A stretch of DNA of 64,000 nt from SXTU01 sp964496695 (lineage in GTDB: Bacteria > Verrucomicrobiota > Verrucomicrobiia > Limisphaerales > SXTU01), in NCBI GenBank assembly GCA_964496695.1, contig CAZCBE010000011.1:1-64000 (forward strand). The letters run 5' to 3'. The position numbers and the translations under genes were made by a program. Under the pieces are notes generated by a model that did no database searches, was not told where the DNA came from, and saw nothing but the letters and a program-made list of their open reading frames with translations. Every line of letters begins with the position of its first letter. Within the stretch, counting starts at the first letter, position 1. Shown in pieces: positions 25,671 to 33,606 of the stretch.

Positions 25671-26372
25671 GTGGCCGATCACGACTCATCTCCGCTCACG
25701 ATCCACCTGGCCCAGGTGCCGGCCACGCTGCGGAATGTCGTCGCGCAGGTGGCGCAAGGCGGTATCGCTAAGGCCGCACGCGTGGACTTCCTCGCGGCCC
25801 ACGTCACCGTGTCCTGCCAGCGGTGCCGGACGAAGCTGAGCCCGTCGGACCTGCTGCACCTGGGCTGCGCGGAACCGGCGGAAACCCTCGGGGACGAGCG
25901 GCTCGCCCGCGTGCTGCGGGGCTATTGTGCGAACGAAGGGTGCCTGTCCCTCTACTATCTCTTCTTCTTCCGTCCGCATCCCGCCGTGGATTGGAGCGGG
26001 GTCGAAGCCATGCCCGAGGCCGCGCCCACACGCGCGCCGCTGGAGCCCGTGACGGAGGAGACCGTGGACCCGGAACAGCAGGCCGCCGAGCGCCGGGCGG
26101 GCCGACGTCGTGCCCTGAAGCAGACGTTGGTCGGGCTGCTGGTGCTGTTCCTGCTCGTGCTGGCAGGCTGGTGGCGGACGGGCCGGACCATTCCGCTGCT
26201 GCGTGAGCCCCGGCAGTTTACCATCGCCCCGCAGCCGGTCGCACCGACCACCCCGCCCCCCGGAAAGCCAGGCAGCACCAACCTTCCGCCCACTTCGGAA
26301 GCCATCTTGGACCCGGAACTCCCGGACTTGACGAAGATCAAGCCTGACCCCGATACCAGGACCAAGAAATGA
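25671..26372 (+). CDS. Unknown single-pass membrane protein with a Cys-rich N-terminal domain
   Basis: 233 residues with a GTG start at 25671. The N-terminal soluble part contains CQRC (about 46-49), a further Cys at about 62, and CANEGC (about 83-88), which could form a zinc-ribbon-like site. Next comes a basic stretch (ERRAGRRRALK), one membrane helix (about 148-166, TLVGLLVLFLLVLAGWW), and a Pro/Thr-rich C-terminal tail. I do not recognise the family. It lies six bases after the pseudopilin gene and overlaps the DUF58 start by four bases (ATGA), so it belongs to the same transcript. Confidence 0.65.
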   Translation: MADHDSSPLTIHLAQVPATLRNVVAQVAQGGIAKAARVDFLAAHVTVSCQRCRTKLSPSDLLHLGCAEPAETLGDERLARVLRGYCANEGCLSLYYLFFFRPHPAVDWSGVEAMPEAAPTRAPLEPVTEETVDPEQQAAERRAGRRRALKQTLVGLLVLFLLVLAGWWRTGRTIPLLREPRQFTIAPQPVAPTTPPPGKPGSTNLPPTSEAILDPELPDLTKIKPDPDTRTKK

Positions 26373-27232
26373 GCACCGTCCGCGAGCAACTCCTCTCCGG
26401 CGAAGCCCTCGGCCAGCGTTACGCGCTCGCGGTGCCGCAGACCGCGCTCGCGGGCATGACCGGCAGCCAGCTTGGCCGGCGCGCGGGCACCTCGATTGAT
26501 TTTCAGGACTATCGCGAATACCAGCCGGGCGATGACCTCCGCACGATTGACTGGAACGTCTTCGCCCGCACGGACCGGCTCACCATCAAGCTCTTCCGCG
26601 AGGAGGTGAATCCGCACCTCGATTTGCTCCTCGACGCCTCGCGTTCCATGAATTTGGAAAGCACGGCGAAGTCCGCCGCCACGCTGCGTCTCGCCGCGCT
26701 GCTCGGCACGGCGGCGGAGAACGCGCATTGCACCCACGCCACCTGGCTGGCGGGGGATGGCTTCCACCGTGCCGCGAACGACACGATGCTTCCGTCCGCA
26801 TGGGACGGACTGGCCTTCGGCAGCCGCCGCCCGCTGGATGAAGCCTTCGCCATCCTTCCGCCCCGCTTGCGTCGCCTCGGCATCCGCGTGCTCGTCAGCG
26901 ATCTGATGTGGCCCGTCGAGCCGCTCTCGATCCTGCGCCGCCTGGCCGACGGTGCCGCCGCCGTCTTCGTCGTCCAGGTGCTCGCCCAGGCTGACACCGA
27001 GCCGCCGGAGCATGGCAACATCCAGCTTGTGGACAGCGAGAGCGGCGAAGAGCGCGAGATCTTTGTGGATGCCACCGTCGCCGCGCAGTTCCGCGAGGCG
27101 CTGGCCCGGCATCGCGAGAGCTGGGATTCCGCCTGCCGTCAGACCGGAGCGCGCTTCGTCTCGCTCGTGGCCGAGAAGCTCGAGACGTCCCTGCCCGCGC
27201 TGGAGGAGGCGCAACTCATCGTGCCCGCGTGA
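26369..27232 (+). CDS. DUF58 domain protein
   Basis: 287 residues. The start ATG at 26369 overlaps the previous stop. The DUF58 motif is clear: GSQLGRRAGTSIDFQDYREY (about residues 28-47), PGDDLRTIDWNVFARTDRL and TIKLFREE, then a vWA-like domain beginning LDLLLDASRSMN. DUF58 proteins usually accompany a MoxR-type AAA ATPase and vWA membrane proteins (Bat-like operons); a MoxR gene is not in this window. A role in assembly or surveillance of an envelope complex is a general inference for the group. Fold-back B2 separates it from the following vWA gene. Confidence 0.92.
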   Translation: MSTVREQLLSGEALGQRYALAVPQTALAGMTGSQLGRRAGTSIDFQDYREYQPGDDLRTIDWNVFARTDRLTIKLFREEVNPHLDLLLDASRSMNLESTAKSAATLRLAALLGTAAENAHCTHATWLAGDGFHRAANDTMLPSAWDGLAFGSRRPLDEAFAILPPRLRRLGIRVLVSDLMWPVEPLSILRRLADGAAAVFVVQVLAQADTEPPEHGNIQLVDSESGEEREIFVDATVAAQFREALARHRESWDSACRQTGARFVSLVAEKLETSLPALEEAQLIVPA

Positions 27233-27362
27233 AATGTCCAATGACCAATTCCCCAATGCCCAATGAATGCCCAATGCCGAATGCCCAATGGGCTCCCGGC
27301 GTGCGCATGGTCGTTGGTCATTGGTCATTCATTGGGAATCGGTCATTGGGAATTGGTCATTC
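27233..27362. repeat. Heptamer fold-back B2 (ATGCCCA words) between DUF58 and vWA genes
   Basis: The left arm 27233-27292 has ATGTCCA ATGACCA, then ATGCCCA ATGA and ATGCCCA ATGCCGA. The right arm 27312-27362 is complementary (GGTCGTTGGTCATTGG, TCATTCATTGGG and so on). It starts at the DUF58 stop codon and ends nine bases before the next ATG (27372). It has the same word family and the same four-base slip as B1. Confidence 0.8.
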
Positions 27363-27371
27363 CGCCGCGCC

Positions 27372-29171
27372 ATGCCGTTCCTGACCTATCCTTTGGCCCT
27401 TCTCGCGGCGGCGGCTCTTCCCGCGCTGGCCGCCATTTACATCCTGCGCAACCGCTACCGGCGGCGCACGGTGTCGAGCCTCATGCTGTGGGAGTTCGCC
27501 GTGCTGTCGCGCGAGGGTGGGGCCAAGGTCAACAAGCTCCAGCTTCCACTCGTCTTCTTCTTGGAACTGCTTGCGCTCGCGCTGCTCGTCACCGCCGCCA
27601 CCGGCCCGCGCTGGCAGCTTCCTGCCCACGCCCGTCCGCTCGTCATCATCCTCGACGACTCCGCCTCGATGCTCGCGACCGAGAGCAGTGGGGCAGGCTT
27701 CCAGCCTGCCTCGCCGGGCGTCCCGCCCGCGAACTCTCCCCGCACCAAAGCCGCCGCCGCCCTCGACGATTTGCTCAAGTCCCGCAAGTTCCTCTCCATC
27801 CGCCTAGTCCTTGCCGGACAAAAACCCCGTGTCCTCGGCAGCGCCGTCACCACCGCCACCGAAGTCCGCGAGCTGCTCGCGCAGTGGACCTGTCAGTCGC
27901 CCGATGCCGCGCTCGACGCCGCAGTCGCGCTCGCCAACGACCTCGGCGGACCGCAGTCCCAGTTCCTCGTGCTGACGGACCGCCCGCCGCCCGGCACGGA
28001 GTTTACCGGCAACCGCATCCAGTGGTGGGCCTTCGGCGCGTCGGTGCCGAACCTGGCCTTCGTCAACGCCACCCGCACCACGCATGGCGACGCCGACCGC
28101 GTGCTGCTGGAGGTGGCGAACTTCTCCGCGAGCGCGAGCGCCAGCGCGGCCTACCGCATCACGAGCGGAAGCAACTTGTTGCGCAACGCCACGCTCAGTC
28201 TGGAGCCCCGCGCCCGCCAGCGGCTCATCCTGAACCTGCCCGCCGGCACGCCGGCCATCGAAGCCACGCTCGCTGCCGACGCATTGGCGGCTGACAACCG
28301 CGTGACGCTGCTGCCCGCCGTGCGCAAGCGCATCCGCGTCCAGAACTCGCTGGAAGACACGTCGCTCCGCACGCAGGTGGACCGGGCGCTCGACGCCACC
28401 GGCCTGCGCAGTTCCATCGCCGCCGCGCCGGAACTGATCCTGCACAATGCCCGCGCCACACCCGTTGGCACGAACGCCTGGGGCCTGCGCATCCTGGCCG
28501 GCACCAACAACGCCACGCCGCACACGGGGCCGTTCATCGTGGACACCGCGCATCCCCTCGCGCGCGGGCTGGCACTCGACGGCGTCGTCTGGACGGCGGC
28601 TGCGCCGGGCACCAATCAATTCGGCCTGCCGATCGTCACGGCTGGCAACACGCCGCTCTTGTCCGCGACCGAGGATGCGCTGGGCCGCCAGCAAATCACG
28701 CTGCATCTGGTGCCGGATCGTTCGACCCTCACCGCCACGCCCAACTGGCCGATCTTCTTCTGGAACCTGCTCACCTGGCGCGCGCGGGAAACCCCGGGCC
28801 TGACGGAAAGCAACTTCCGCCTCGGTTCCGAGGTCGCGGTTCGTGCGCTGACCAACTCCGCGCAGCTCACCTTGCCCGGCGGCGCCACCCGCACGCTCAC
28901 CAAGACGGCGGAGGAGTTCGTCCTCGAACCCGAATTGTCCGGCCTCTACACGGTCACCGCCGGAGTCAGCACCTGGCAATTCGCGGTGAACCTGCTGGCC
29001 CCCGAGGAGTCCGACCTCAGCACCGCCAAGGCCGGCAAGTGGGGCGAGTGGGAACGCCCGGAAGAGACGCGGCGCGAGTATTCGAGCGTCCTGTGGCTCT
29101 TCGTCCTCGGCGCGCTGGTCGTCATGGTCTCGCACCTGTTCCTCGTGACGCATAGCAAGGGGAGGGTGTGA
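27372..29171 (+). CDS. BatA-type membrane protein with vWA domain
   Basis: 599 residues from the ATG at 27372. The N-terminal BatA domain (about 1-85) has two membrane helices (about 5-24 and 58-77) and RRTVSSLMLWEF. The vWA domain opens with LVIILDDSASM (residues 90-100), whose DDSAS (95-99) supplies the MIDAS metal site. A third helix near the C-terminus (LWLFVLGALVVMVSHLFLV) anchors the tail. Residues about 106-121 (GAGFQPASPGVPPA) are encoded by a REP-like repeat inserted in frame. It is probably partner of the DUF58 protein in the membrane. Confidence 0.88.
   Translation: MPFLTYPLALLAAAALPALAAIYILRNRYRRRTVSSLMLWEFAVLSREGGAKVNKLQLPLVFFLELLALALLVTAATGPRWQLPAHARPLVIILDDSASMLATESSGAGFQPASPGVPPANSPRTKAAAALDDLLKSRKFLSIRLVLAGQKPRVLGSAVTTATEVRELLAQWTCQSPDAALDAAVALANDLGGPQSQFLVLTDRPPPGTEFTGNRIQWWAFGASVPNLAFVNATRTTHGDADRVLLEVANFSASASASAAYRITSGSNLLRNATLSLEPRARQRLILNLPAGTPAIEATLAADALAADNRVTLLPAVRKRIRVQNSLEDTSLRTQVDRALDATGLRSSIAAAPELILHNARATPVGTNAWGLRILAGTNNATPHTGPFIVDTAHPLARGLALDGVVWTAAAPGTNQFGLPIVTAGNTPLLSATEDALGRQQITLHLVPDRSTLTATPNWPIFFWNLLTWRARETPGLTESNFRLGSEVAVRALTNSAQLTLPGGATRTLTKTAEEFVLEPELSGLYTVTAGVSTWQFAVNLLAPEESDLSTAKAGKWGEWERPEETRREYSSVLWLFVLGALVVMVSHLFLVTHSKGRV
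27691..27730. repeat. REP-like unit inserted in frame inside the vWA gene
   Basis: GGCAGGCTTCCAGCCTGCC (27692-27710) and CGGGCGTCCCGCCCG (27715-27729) are two adjacent hairpins of the same type as the fold-back arms at 4733-4903. Together they encode about 14 residues (GAGFQPASPGVPPA) just after the MIDAS motif of the vWA domain. Confidence 0.75.
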
Positions 29172-29172
29172 G

Positions 29173-29240
29173 GTGTCCAATGTCCAAGGCCCAATGACCA
29201 GTCAATGTCCAATGCCGAATGGAGGCGGGTGGGCGTTGGA
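29173..29240. repeat. Partial heptamer element B3 (ATGTCCA words)
   Basis: Degenerate heptamers (TGTCCAA TGTCCAA GGCCCAA, then TGACCAG) begin two bases after the vWA stop codon. The complementary arm is reduced to about 29231-29240 (GGGCGTTGGA). It is the third member of this word family in the same gene series. The remaining gene-free stretch 29241-29595 holds repeat K2 and otherwise nothing I recognise. Confidence 0.6.
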
Positions 29241-29284
29241 GTTGAAGCGAACCGTTTTGACTACCGGACACGCCGCGCTGACTG

Positions 29285-29323
29285 CTCCCTCTCCAACATC
29301 GGGATGTGGGCCGGGGTGAGGGG
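29285..29323. repeat. Copy K2 of the CCCTCTCC/GGCCGGGGTGAGGG family
   Basis: TCCCTCTCC and GGGCCGGGGTGAGGGG occur 20 bp apart, matching the ends of the longer fold-back at 19217-19348. It is a degenerate single hairpin. Confidence 0.5.
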
Positions 29324-29595
29324 GCAGCCATGCGGAGCAAAGGGTGGCCTCGCATACCCCAGTCGAGTTGTCGGACGGGCCTTGGAAGTATTGACCGCCG
29401 CACCTGTTTCCCTTCGGGCGTTCAGCCCCCAACCTGACCTGGTCCCCCGATGAGAAAAGCGGGAAATGAATGTCGAACTTGGCCGCTTAATTCGGGCAGC
29501 CGGCATATCGTTGTCCGCTGCCCGCGGCGCGACAGTCACTCGTTCGCACGAAGATTGAACTTTGCCCGTCCCCGCCCGCTCCCTATAAGAAACCC

Positions 29596-30219
29596 ATGCT
29601 GCCGACGTTACTCTCCGCGGGCGGGCCGGTCGTGTGGCTTCTGCTGCTCTTGAGCGCGGTTGCCATCGCCGTGTTCATTGAGCGGGTGCTGCACTTTCAC
29701 CGGGCGCAGATCAACTCCGCCGAGTTTCTCGCGGGAGTGCGCACTGTGCTCAAGCGTGACAACGTGGTCGAGGCGCTCTCGATCTGCGATGCCACGCCCG
29801 GTCCGGTCGCCAGGCTCGTCAAGAACGCGATCCTCAGCCGCGAGCGGGGGCGCGAGGGCGTGCGGGAGGCGCTGGAGGACACGGGCCTGCAGGAAGTTCC
29901 CCGGCTGGAGGAGAAGCTTAACCTGATCGCCACCATCGCGCAGATCGCGCCGCTGTTGGGGTTGCTCGGCACTTCGCTGGGCTTCATCAAGATGTTCGGC
30001 GTGATGGAGAAGGAAGGCCAGTTCGCCCACGCGGCGATGCTCACCGGTGGCGTCTGGCAGGCGCTGGTCTGCACCGCGCTGGGGCTGGCGGTCGCGATTC
30101 CGTGCTATGTGGGTTACAATTATCTCGTCAGTCGGGTGAACCAGATTGTCCTCGACATGGAGAAGTCCTCGAACGAAATCCTGAACCTCGTGACGGGGGA
30201 GAATGGGAGGAAGGGGTGA
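29596..30219 (+). CDS. exbB: MotA/TolQ/ExbB proton-channel family protein
   Basis: 207 residues from the ATG at 29596. Three membrane helices: about 8-27 (VVWLLLLLSAVAIAVFIERV), 120-140 (ATIAQIAPLLGLLGTSLGFI) and 155-175 (ALVCTALGLAVAIPCYVGYN). The threonines of APLLGLLGTSLG and VCTALGLAVAIP are those conserved in ExbB/TolQ. The cytoplasmic loop (about 50-115) contains the usual charged segment. ExbB/TolQ pentamers use the proton gradient with an ExbD/TolR dimer to drive outer-membrane processes. Its presumed partner follows after a fold-back-filled 115-bp spacer. Confidence 0.92.
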   Translation: MLPTLLSAGGPVVWLLLLLSAVAIAVFIERVLHFHRAQINSAEFLAGVRTVLKRDNVVEALSICDATPGPVARLVKNAILSRERGREGVREALEDTGLQEVPRLEEKLNLIATIAQIAPLLGLLGTSLGFIKMFGVMEKEGQFAHAAMLTGGVWQALVCTALGLAVAIPCYVGYNYLVSRVNQIVLDMEKSSNEILNLVTGENGRKG

Positions 30220-30221
30220 GG

Positions 30222-30328
30222 GGGATTAGGATTAAGAGCAGGAGTAGGATTATGAGCGCGAAGCCATCCGTGCGCTCACACTCCCTCCCTAATCTTACTC
30301 CTACTCCTACTCCTAATCTTAATCTCCC
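30222..30328. repeat. Hexamer fold-back C (ACTCCT / GGATTA words) between exbB and exbD
   Basis: The left arm 30222-30258 (GGATTAGGATTAAGAGC, then GGAGTAGGATTATGAGCGC) pairs with the right arm 30272-30328 (GCGCTCACACTCC..., ACTCCTACTCCT, AATCTTAATC). The period is six. It fills the spacer 30220-30334 and ends seven bases before the exbD start codon, with no Shine-Dalgarno sequence outside the element. Confidence 0.8.
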
Positions 30329-30334
30329 TTCCCT

Positions 30335-30781
30335 ATGAGATTCCCCCGTCACGCCCGCATCTTCCGTGGCCAGCTCGACGCGGCGCCGTTCGCCGGGGTG
30401 TTCTTCCTCGTCCTGATCTTCATCACCTTCAACTCCCAGCTCGTCTTCACGCCCGGCATTCGGGTGGAACTCCCTTCCGCCAGCGGATTGTCGGGCACGA
30501 CCAATCTGACCACGATCGTCGTGGTGGCCCCGAGCGGCCAGCTCTACTACAAGAACCAGGTGATCTCGGAAGCAGAGCTGAAGCAGCAGCTTCGCGTCGC
30601 CGCCGACATGGCCCGCAGCAACCGGGAACGCCTCACGCTGGTGGTGATGGCGGACAAGCTGACGCCCAACGAAGTGACGTTTCGTCTCGCCGAACTGGCA
30701 CGGGAGGCGGGGATCACGGAGTTGCTCCAGGCGGCCCGTCCGCCGCTGGCTCCGCAGCCGGTGGTTCCCGGGCAGCCTTGA
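30335..30781 (+). CDS. exbD: ExbD/TolR-like protein lacking the conserved membrane Asp
   Basis: 148 residues. One N-terminal membrane helix (about 17-36) and a periplasmic domain with TTIVVVAPSGQLYYKNQVIS, RERLTLVVMADKLTPNEVTFRLAELAREAGI (in two parts) and a Pro-rich end are as in ExbD/TolR. In this family the helix opens with a PF/PL-x-D-V motif whose Asp is essential for proton transfer. Here the same place reads PFAGVFFLVLIFI (residues 18-30), with Gly21 where Asp is expected. Asp15 (QLDAAPF) lies one turn earlier. The protein may be non-conducting or use Asp15. Confidence 0.88.
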   Translation: MRFPRHARIFRGQLDAAPFAGVFFLVLIFITFNSQLVFTPGIRVELPSASGLSGTTNLTTIVVVAPSGQLYYKNQVISEAELKQQLRVAADMARSNRERLTLVVMADKLTPNEVTFRLAELAREAGITELLQAARPPLAPQPVVPGQP

Positions 30782-30956
30782 GGACGGCAACGGACGTTTT
30801 TTCAGAGCGAAGCGCGGGCGCAGGGAGGTGGTTGGCGGCGCGGGTTTTGCCTCGATTTTAGCCGGCTGTTTTTCCCAGGTCGCAGCTCATTTGCCTGTTT
30901 CAGGATTTTATTGAATAGCCAGTGATGCCTCGCGTCGGCCAATAAGAGATTCAGCT

Positions 30957-33515
30957 ATGATCAAACACGCCGCACTCAGCGCCCTCGCCCTCGCCGCGAC
31001 CTTGACCGTGGCTTCTGCCGCGCCAGCCGCCAGCAAGACTCCCGCCGTCGCAGCCAAGCCCGCCGTGGCGGAGAAACTGGTCAGCCTCGAGCTGTTCAGC
31101 CAGCCAACGGACAAGACCGCCAAGCCGCTTCTGCTGAACGGAGCCGATGCGCGGGTGCAGTTGCTTGTCCACGCCCGGTTCGCGTCCGGCCTCGAGAGCG
31201 ACTACTCGGGCAAGGTCACTTACACCGTCAAGCCGCTGAAGGTTGTGGACGTGGACAAGACGGGCTACCTCATTCCGCAGGGTGACGGCACTGCCACCGT
31301 CACGGCGAAGTCGCCGGAAGGTCTGACCGCTACCGCCACCGTCACGGTGACGAATTTCAAGGCGGTGCCGACCATCAACTTCGCGAACTCCATCGTCCCT
31401 ATCTTCACCAAGGCCGGCTGCAACGGCGGCGGCTGCCACGGCAAGAGCGGCGGGCAAAACGGTTTCCGCCTCTCGCTGCTCGGCTTCGAGCCGGCGGAAG
31501 ACTTCGAGTATCTCGTGAAGGAAGCCCGCGGACGCCGGCTCTCGACGGCGGCGCCGGACACCTCGCTGTTGCTGCTCAAGGGCGCGGGCATCGTCCCGCA
31601 CGGCGGCGGCACGCGGTGGGATGCGGACTCATTCGACTTCGCGCTGGTGAAGCGCTGGATCGCCCAGGGCATGCCCTACGGCAGCGAGAAGGACCCGGTG
31701 GTCACGCGCGTCGAGGTCTTCCCCAAGGAGCGGACCATGCAGCCCGGTGCCGAGCAGCAGCTCAAGGTGCTCGCGCATTATTCGGACGGCCACTTCGAGG
31801 ACGTCACGCGCGGCGCGCTTTTCGAGGCGAACGACAAGGACATGGCCACCGCCGAGCCGTCAGGCCTCGTGAAGTTTGCCAGCCAGCCGGGCGACGTTGG
31901 CATCATGGTGCGCTATCAGTCGAAGGTGTCCGTGTTCCGGGCCACCGTCCCGCTGGGCGCGCCGGTGCAGCACCTGCCGGTGGCGAAGAACTTCATTGAT
32001 GAGTCGGTCTTCAAGAAGCTCAAGCGCATCGGCCTCCCGCCCAGCGAAGTTTGCGACGACGCAACCTTCGTCCGCCGCGTGACGCTGGATCTCGCGGGCC
32101 GTCTGCCGAACGCGGACGAGACCACGGCCTTCCTCGCCGACAAGTCCGCCGCCAAGCGCGAAGCGCTCGTGGATCGCCTGCTCGCCAGTGGTGACTATGC
32201 CGACTACTTTGCGAACTTCTGGGGCGCGCTGCTCCGCAACCAGCGGTCGTCCGTCAATGGCCGCACCGAGCCTTACATGCGCGGCACGTTTGCCTTCCAT
32301 TCGTGGATTCGCGACAGCCTCGCGAGCAACAAGCCTTACGACCAGTTCGCCCGCGAGATTCTCGCGGCGTCGGGTGACATCGGACAGAACCCGCCGGTCG
32401 CTTGGTATCGTCAGGTGAAGACGGCGCAGAACCAGCTTGAGGACACCGCACAGCTCTTCCTCGGCCTGCGCCTCCAATGCGCCCAGTGCCATCACCATCC
32501 TTACGAGAAGTGGAGCCAGGCGGACTACTACAGCTTCGGCGCGTTCTTCAGCCAGGTCAGCCGCAAGCCCGGTTCGCAGCCCGGTGAGGAACTGGTCTTC
32601 GCCAAGCGCGGCGCTCCGACCATGGCGAACAAGAAGAACAATGTGGCCCTCAAGCCCGCCGGCCTCGGCGAGAAGCCGCTCGACATTCCTGCCGACGAGG
32701 ACGCCCGTCAGTCGCTGGCCGACTGGCTGAGCCGCAAGGACAACACTTTCTTCGCGCACTCGCTGGTGAACCGCTACTGGAAGCACTTTTTCAACCGCGG
32801 CCTCGTCGAGCCGGAAGACGACATGCGCGAGACGAACCCGCCGGTGAACCCCGAGTTGCTCGACGCGCTGGCCAAGTCCTTCATCGAGTCCGGCTTCGAC
32901 ATCAAGAAGCTGGTTCGGAACATCGTCACCAGTTCCACCTACCAGCTCAGCGCCATTCCCAACAGCCACAACGCGGGCGACAAGCAGAACTTCTCCCGCT
33001 ACTACCCGAAGCGCCTCAGCGCCGAGGTGCTTTTCGACGCGATCAACACGGTGACCAAGGCCGAGGCGAGCTGGTCGAACCTCCCGGCCGGCACCCGCGC
33101 CGTGCAGCTCCCGGACAACAGCTACAACAGCAGCAGCTACTTCCTGCAGGTCTTCGGCCGGCCGGATTCCGCCAGCGCCTGCGCCTGCGAGCGTTCACAG
33201 GACGCCAGCCTCGCGCAGAGCCTGCACCTGCTGAACTCCAAGGACATCCAGGCCAAACTGACGGCCGAGAAGGGCCGTGCCGCCCTGCTTGCGGCGGATG
33301 ACAAGCGCAAGGACGAGGCCAAGGTCAACGAACTCTACCTGTGGGCCTTCAGTCGTCAGGCCGAGTCCACCGAAGTGACCACGGCGAAGGAACACGTCGA
33401 GAAGAAGGTCGCGAAGGCCGCCGATGCCGATGCCCAGAAGAAGGCGCGTCGGGAGGCCTATGAGGACATCGTCTGGGCGCTGGTGAGCAGCAAAGAGTTT
33501 CTGTTCAACCACTAA
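30957..33515 (+). CDS. DUF1549/DUF1553 protein with Ig-like and heme-like Cys motifs
   Basis: 852 residues from the ATG at 30957 with a signal peptide (about 1-25). Residues ~35-130 form a Big2-like Ig domain (VTYTVKPLKVVDVDKTGYL). Next is FTKAGCNGGGCHGKSGG (about 146-162), a cysteine/histidine motif of the type that precedes DUF1549 in PVC proteins. A second Ig-like region, then DUF1549 (about 340-545, with LGLRLQCAQCHHHPYEKW) and DUF1553 (about 580-840, HSLVNRYWKHFFNRGLVEPEDD). These huge families occur with DUF1501 proteins in Planctomycetes and Verrucomicrobia; function is unproven, possibly linked to sugar-polymer use. Confidence 0.92.
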   Translation: MIKHAALSALALAATLTVASAAPAASKTPAVAAKPAVAEKLVSLELFSQPTDKTAKPLLLNGADARVQLLVHARFASGLESDYSGKVTYTVKPLKVVDVDKTGYLIPQGDGTATVTAKSPEGLTATATVTVTNFKAVPTINFANSIVPIFTKAGCNGGGCHGKSGGQNGFRLSLLGFEPAEDFEYLVKEARGRRLSTAAPDTSLLLLKGAGIVPHGGGTRWDADSFDFALVKRWIAQGMPYGSEKDPVVTRVEVFPKERTMQPGAEQQLKVLAHYSDGHFEDVTRGALFEANDKDMATAEPSGLVKFASQPGDVGIMVRYQSKVSVFRATVPLGAPVQHLPVAKNFIDESVFKKLKRIGLPPSEVCDDATFVRRVTLDLAGRLPNADETTAFLADKSAAKREALVDRLLASGDYADYFANFWGALLRNQRSSVNGRTEPYMRGTFAFHSWIRDSLASNKPYDQFAREILAASGDIGQNPPVAWYRQVKTAQNQLEDTAQLFLGLRLQCAQCHHHPYEKWSQADYYSFGAFFSQVSRKPGSQPGEELVFAKRGAPTMANKKNNVALKPAGLGEKPLDIPADEDARQSLADWLSRKDNTFFAHSLVNRYWKHFFNRGLVEPEDDMRETNPPVNPELLDALAKSFIESGFDIKKLVRNIVTSSTYQLSAIPNSHNAGDKQNFSRYYPKRLSAEVLFDAINTVTKAEASWSNLPAGTRAVQLPDNSYNSSSYFLQVFGRPDSASACACERSQDASLAQSLHLLNSKDIQAKLTAEKGRAALLAADDKRKDEAKVNELYLWAFSRQAESTEVTTAKEHVEKKVAKAADADAQKKARREAYEDIVWALVSSKEFLFNH

Positions 33516-33606
33516 GCGGTGGCCGGGGCCGGGGCTGGGTGTAGAAAAGGCAAAGACGGTTGAATGACCGCACCTGCCCGGACATCTGATTTTTAGCACA
33601 AAACGC

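Noticed and set aside
27263..28294. Plus-strand frame overlapping the vWA gene in another phase
   Set aside because: Arg/Pro/Ala-rich shadow of the vWA gene; starts inside heptamer fold-back B2.
23101..30328. CRISPR arrays
   Set aside because: The short-word arrays have units of 6-9 bases without unique spacers, and complementary arms. No cas genes are present.
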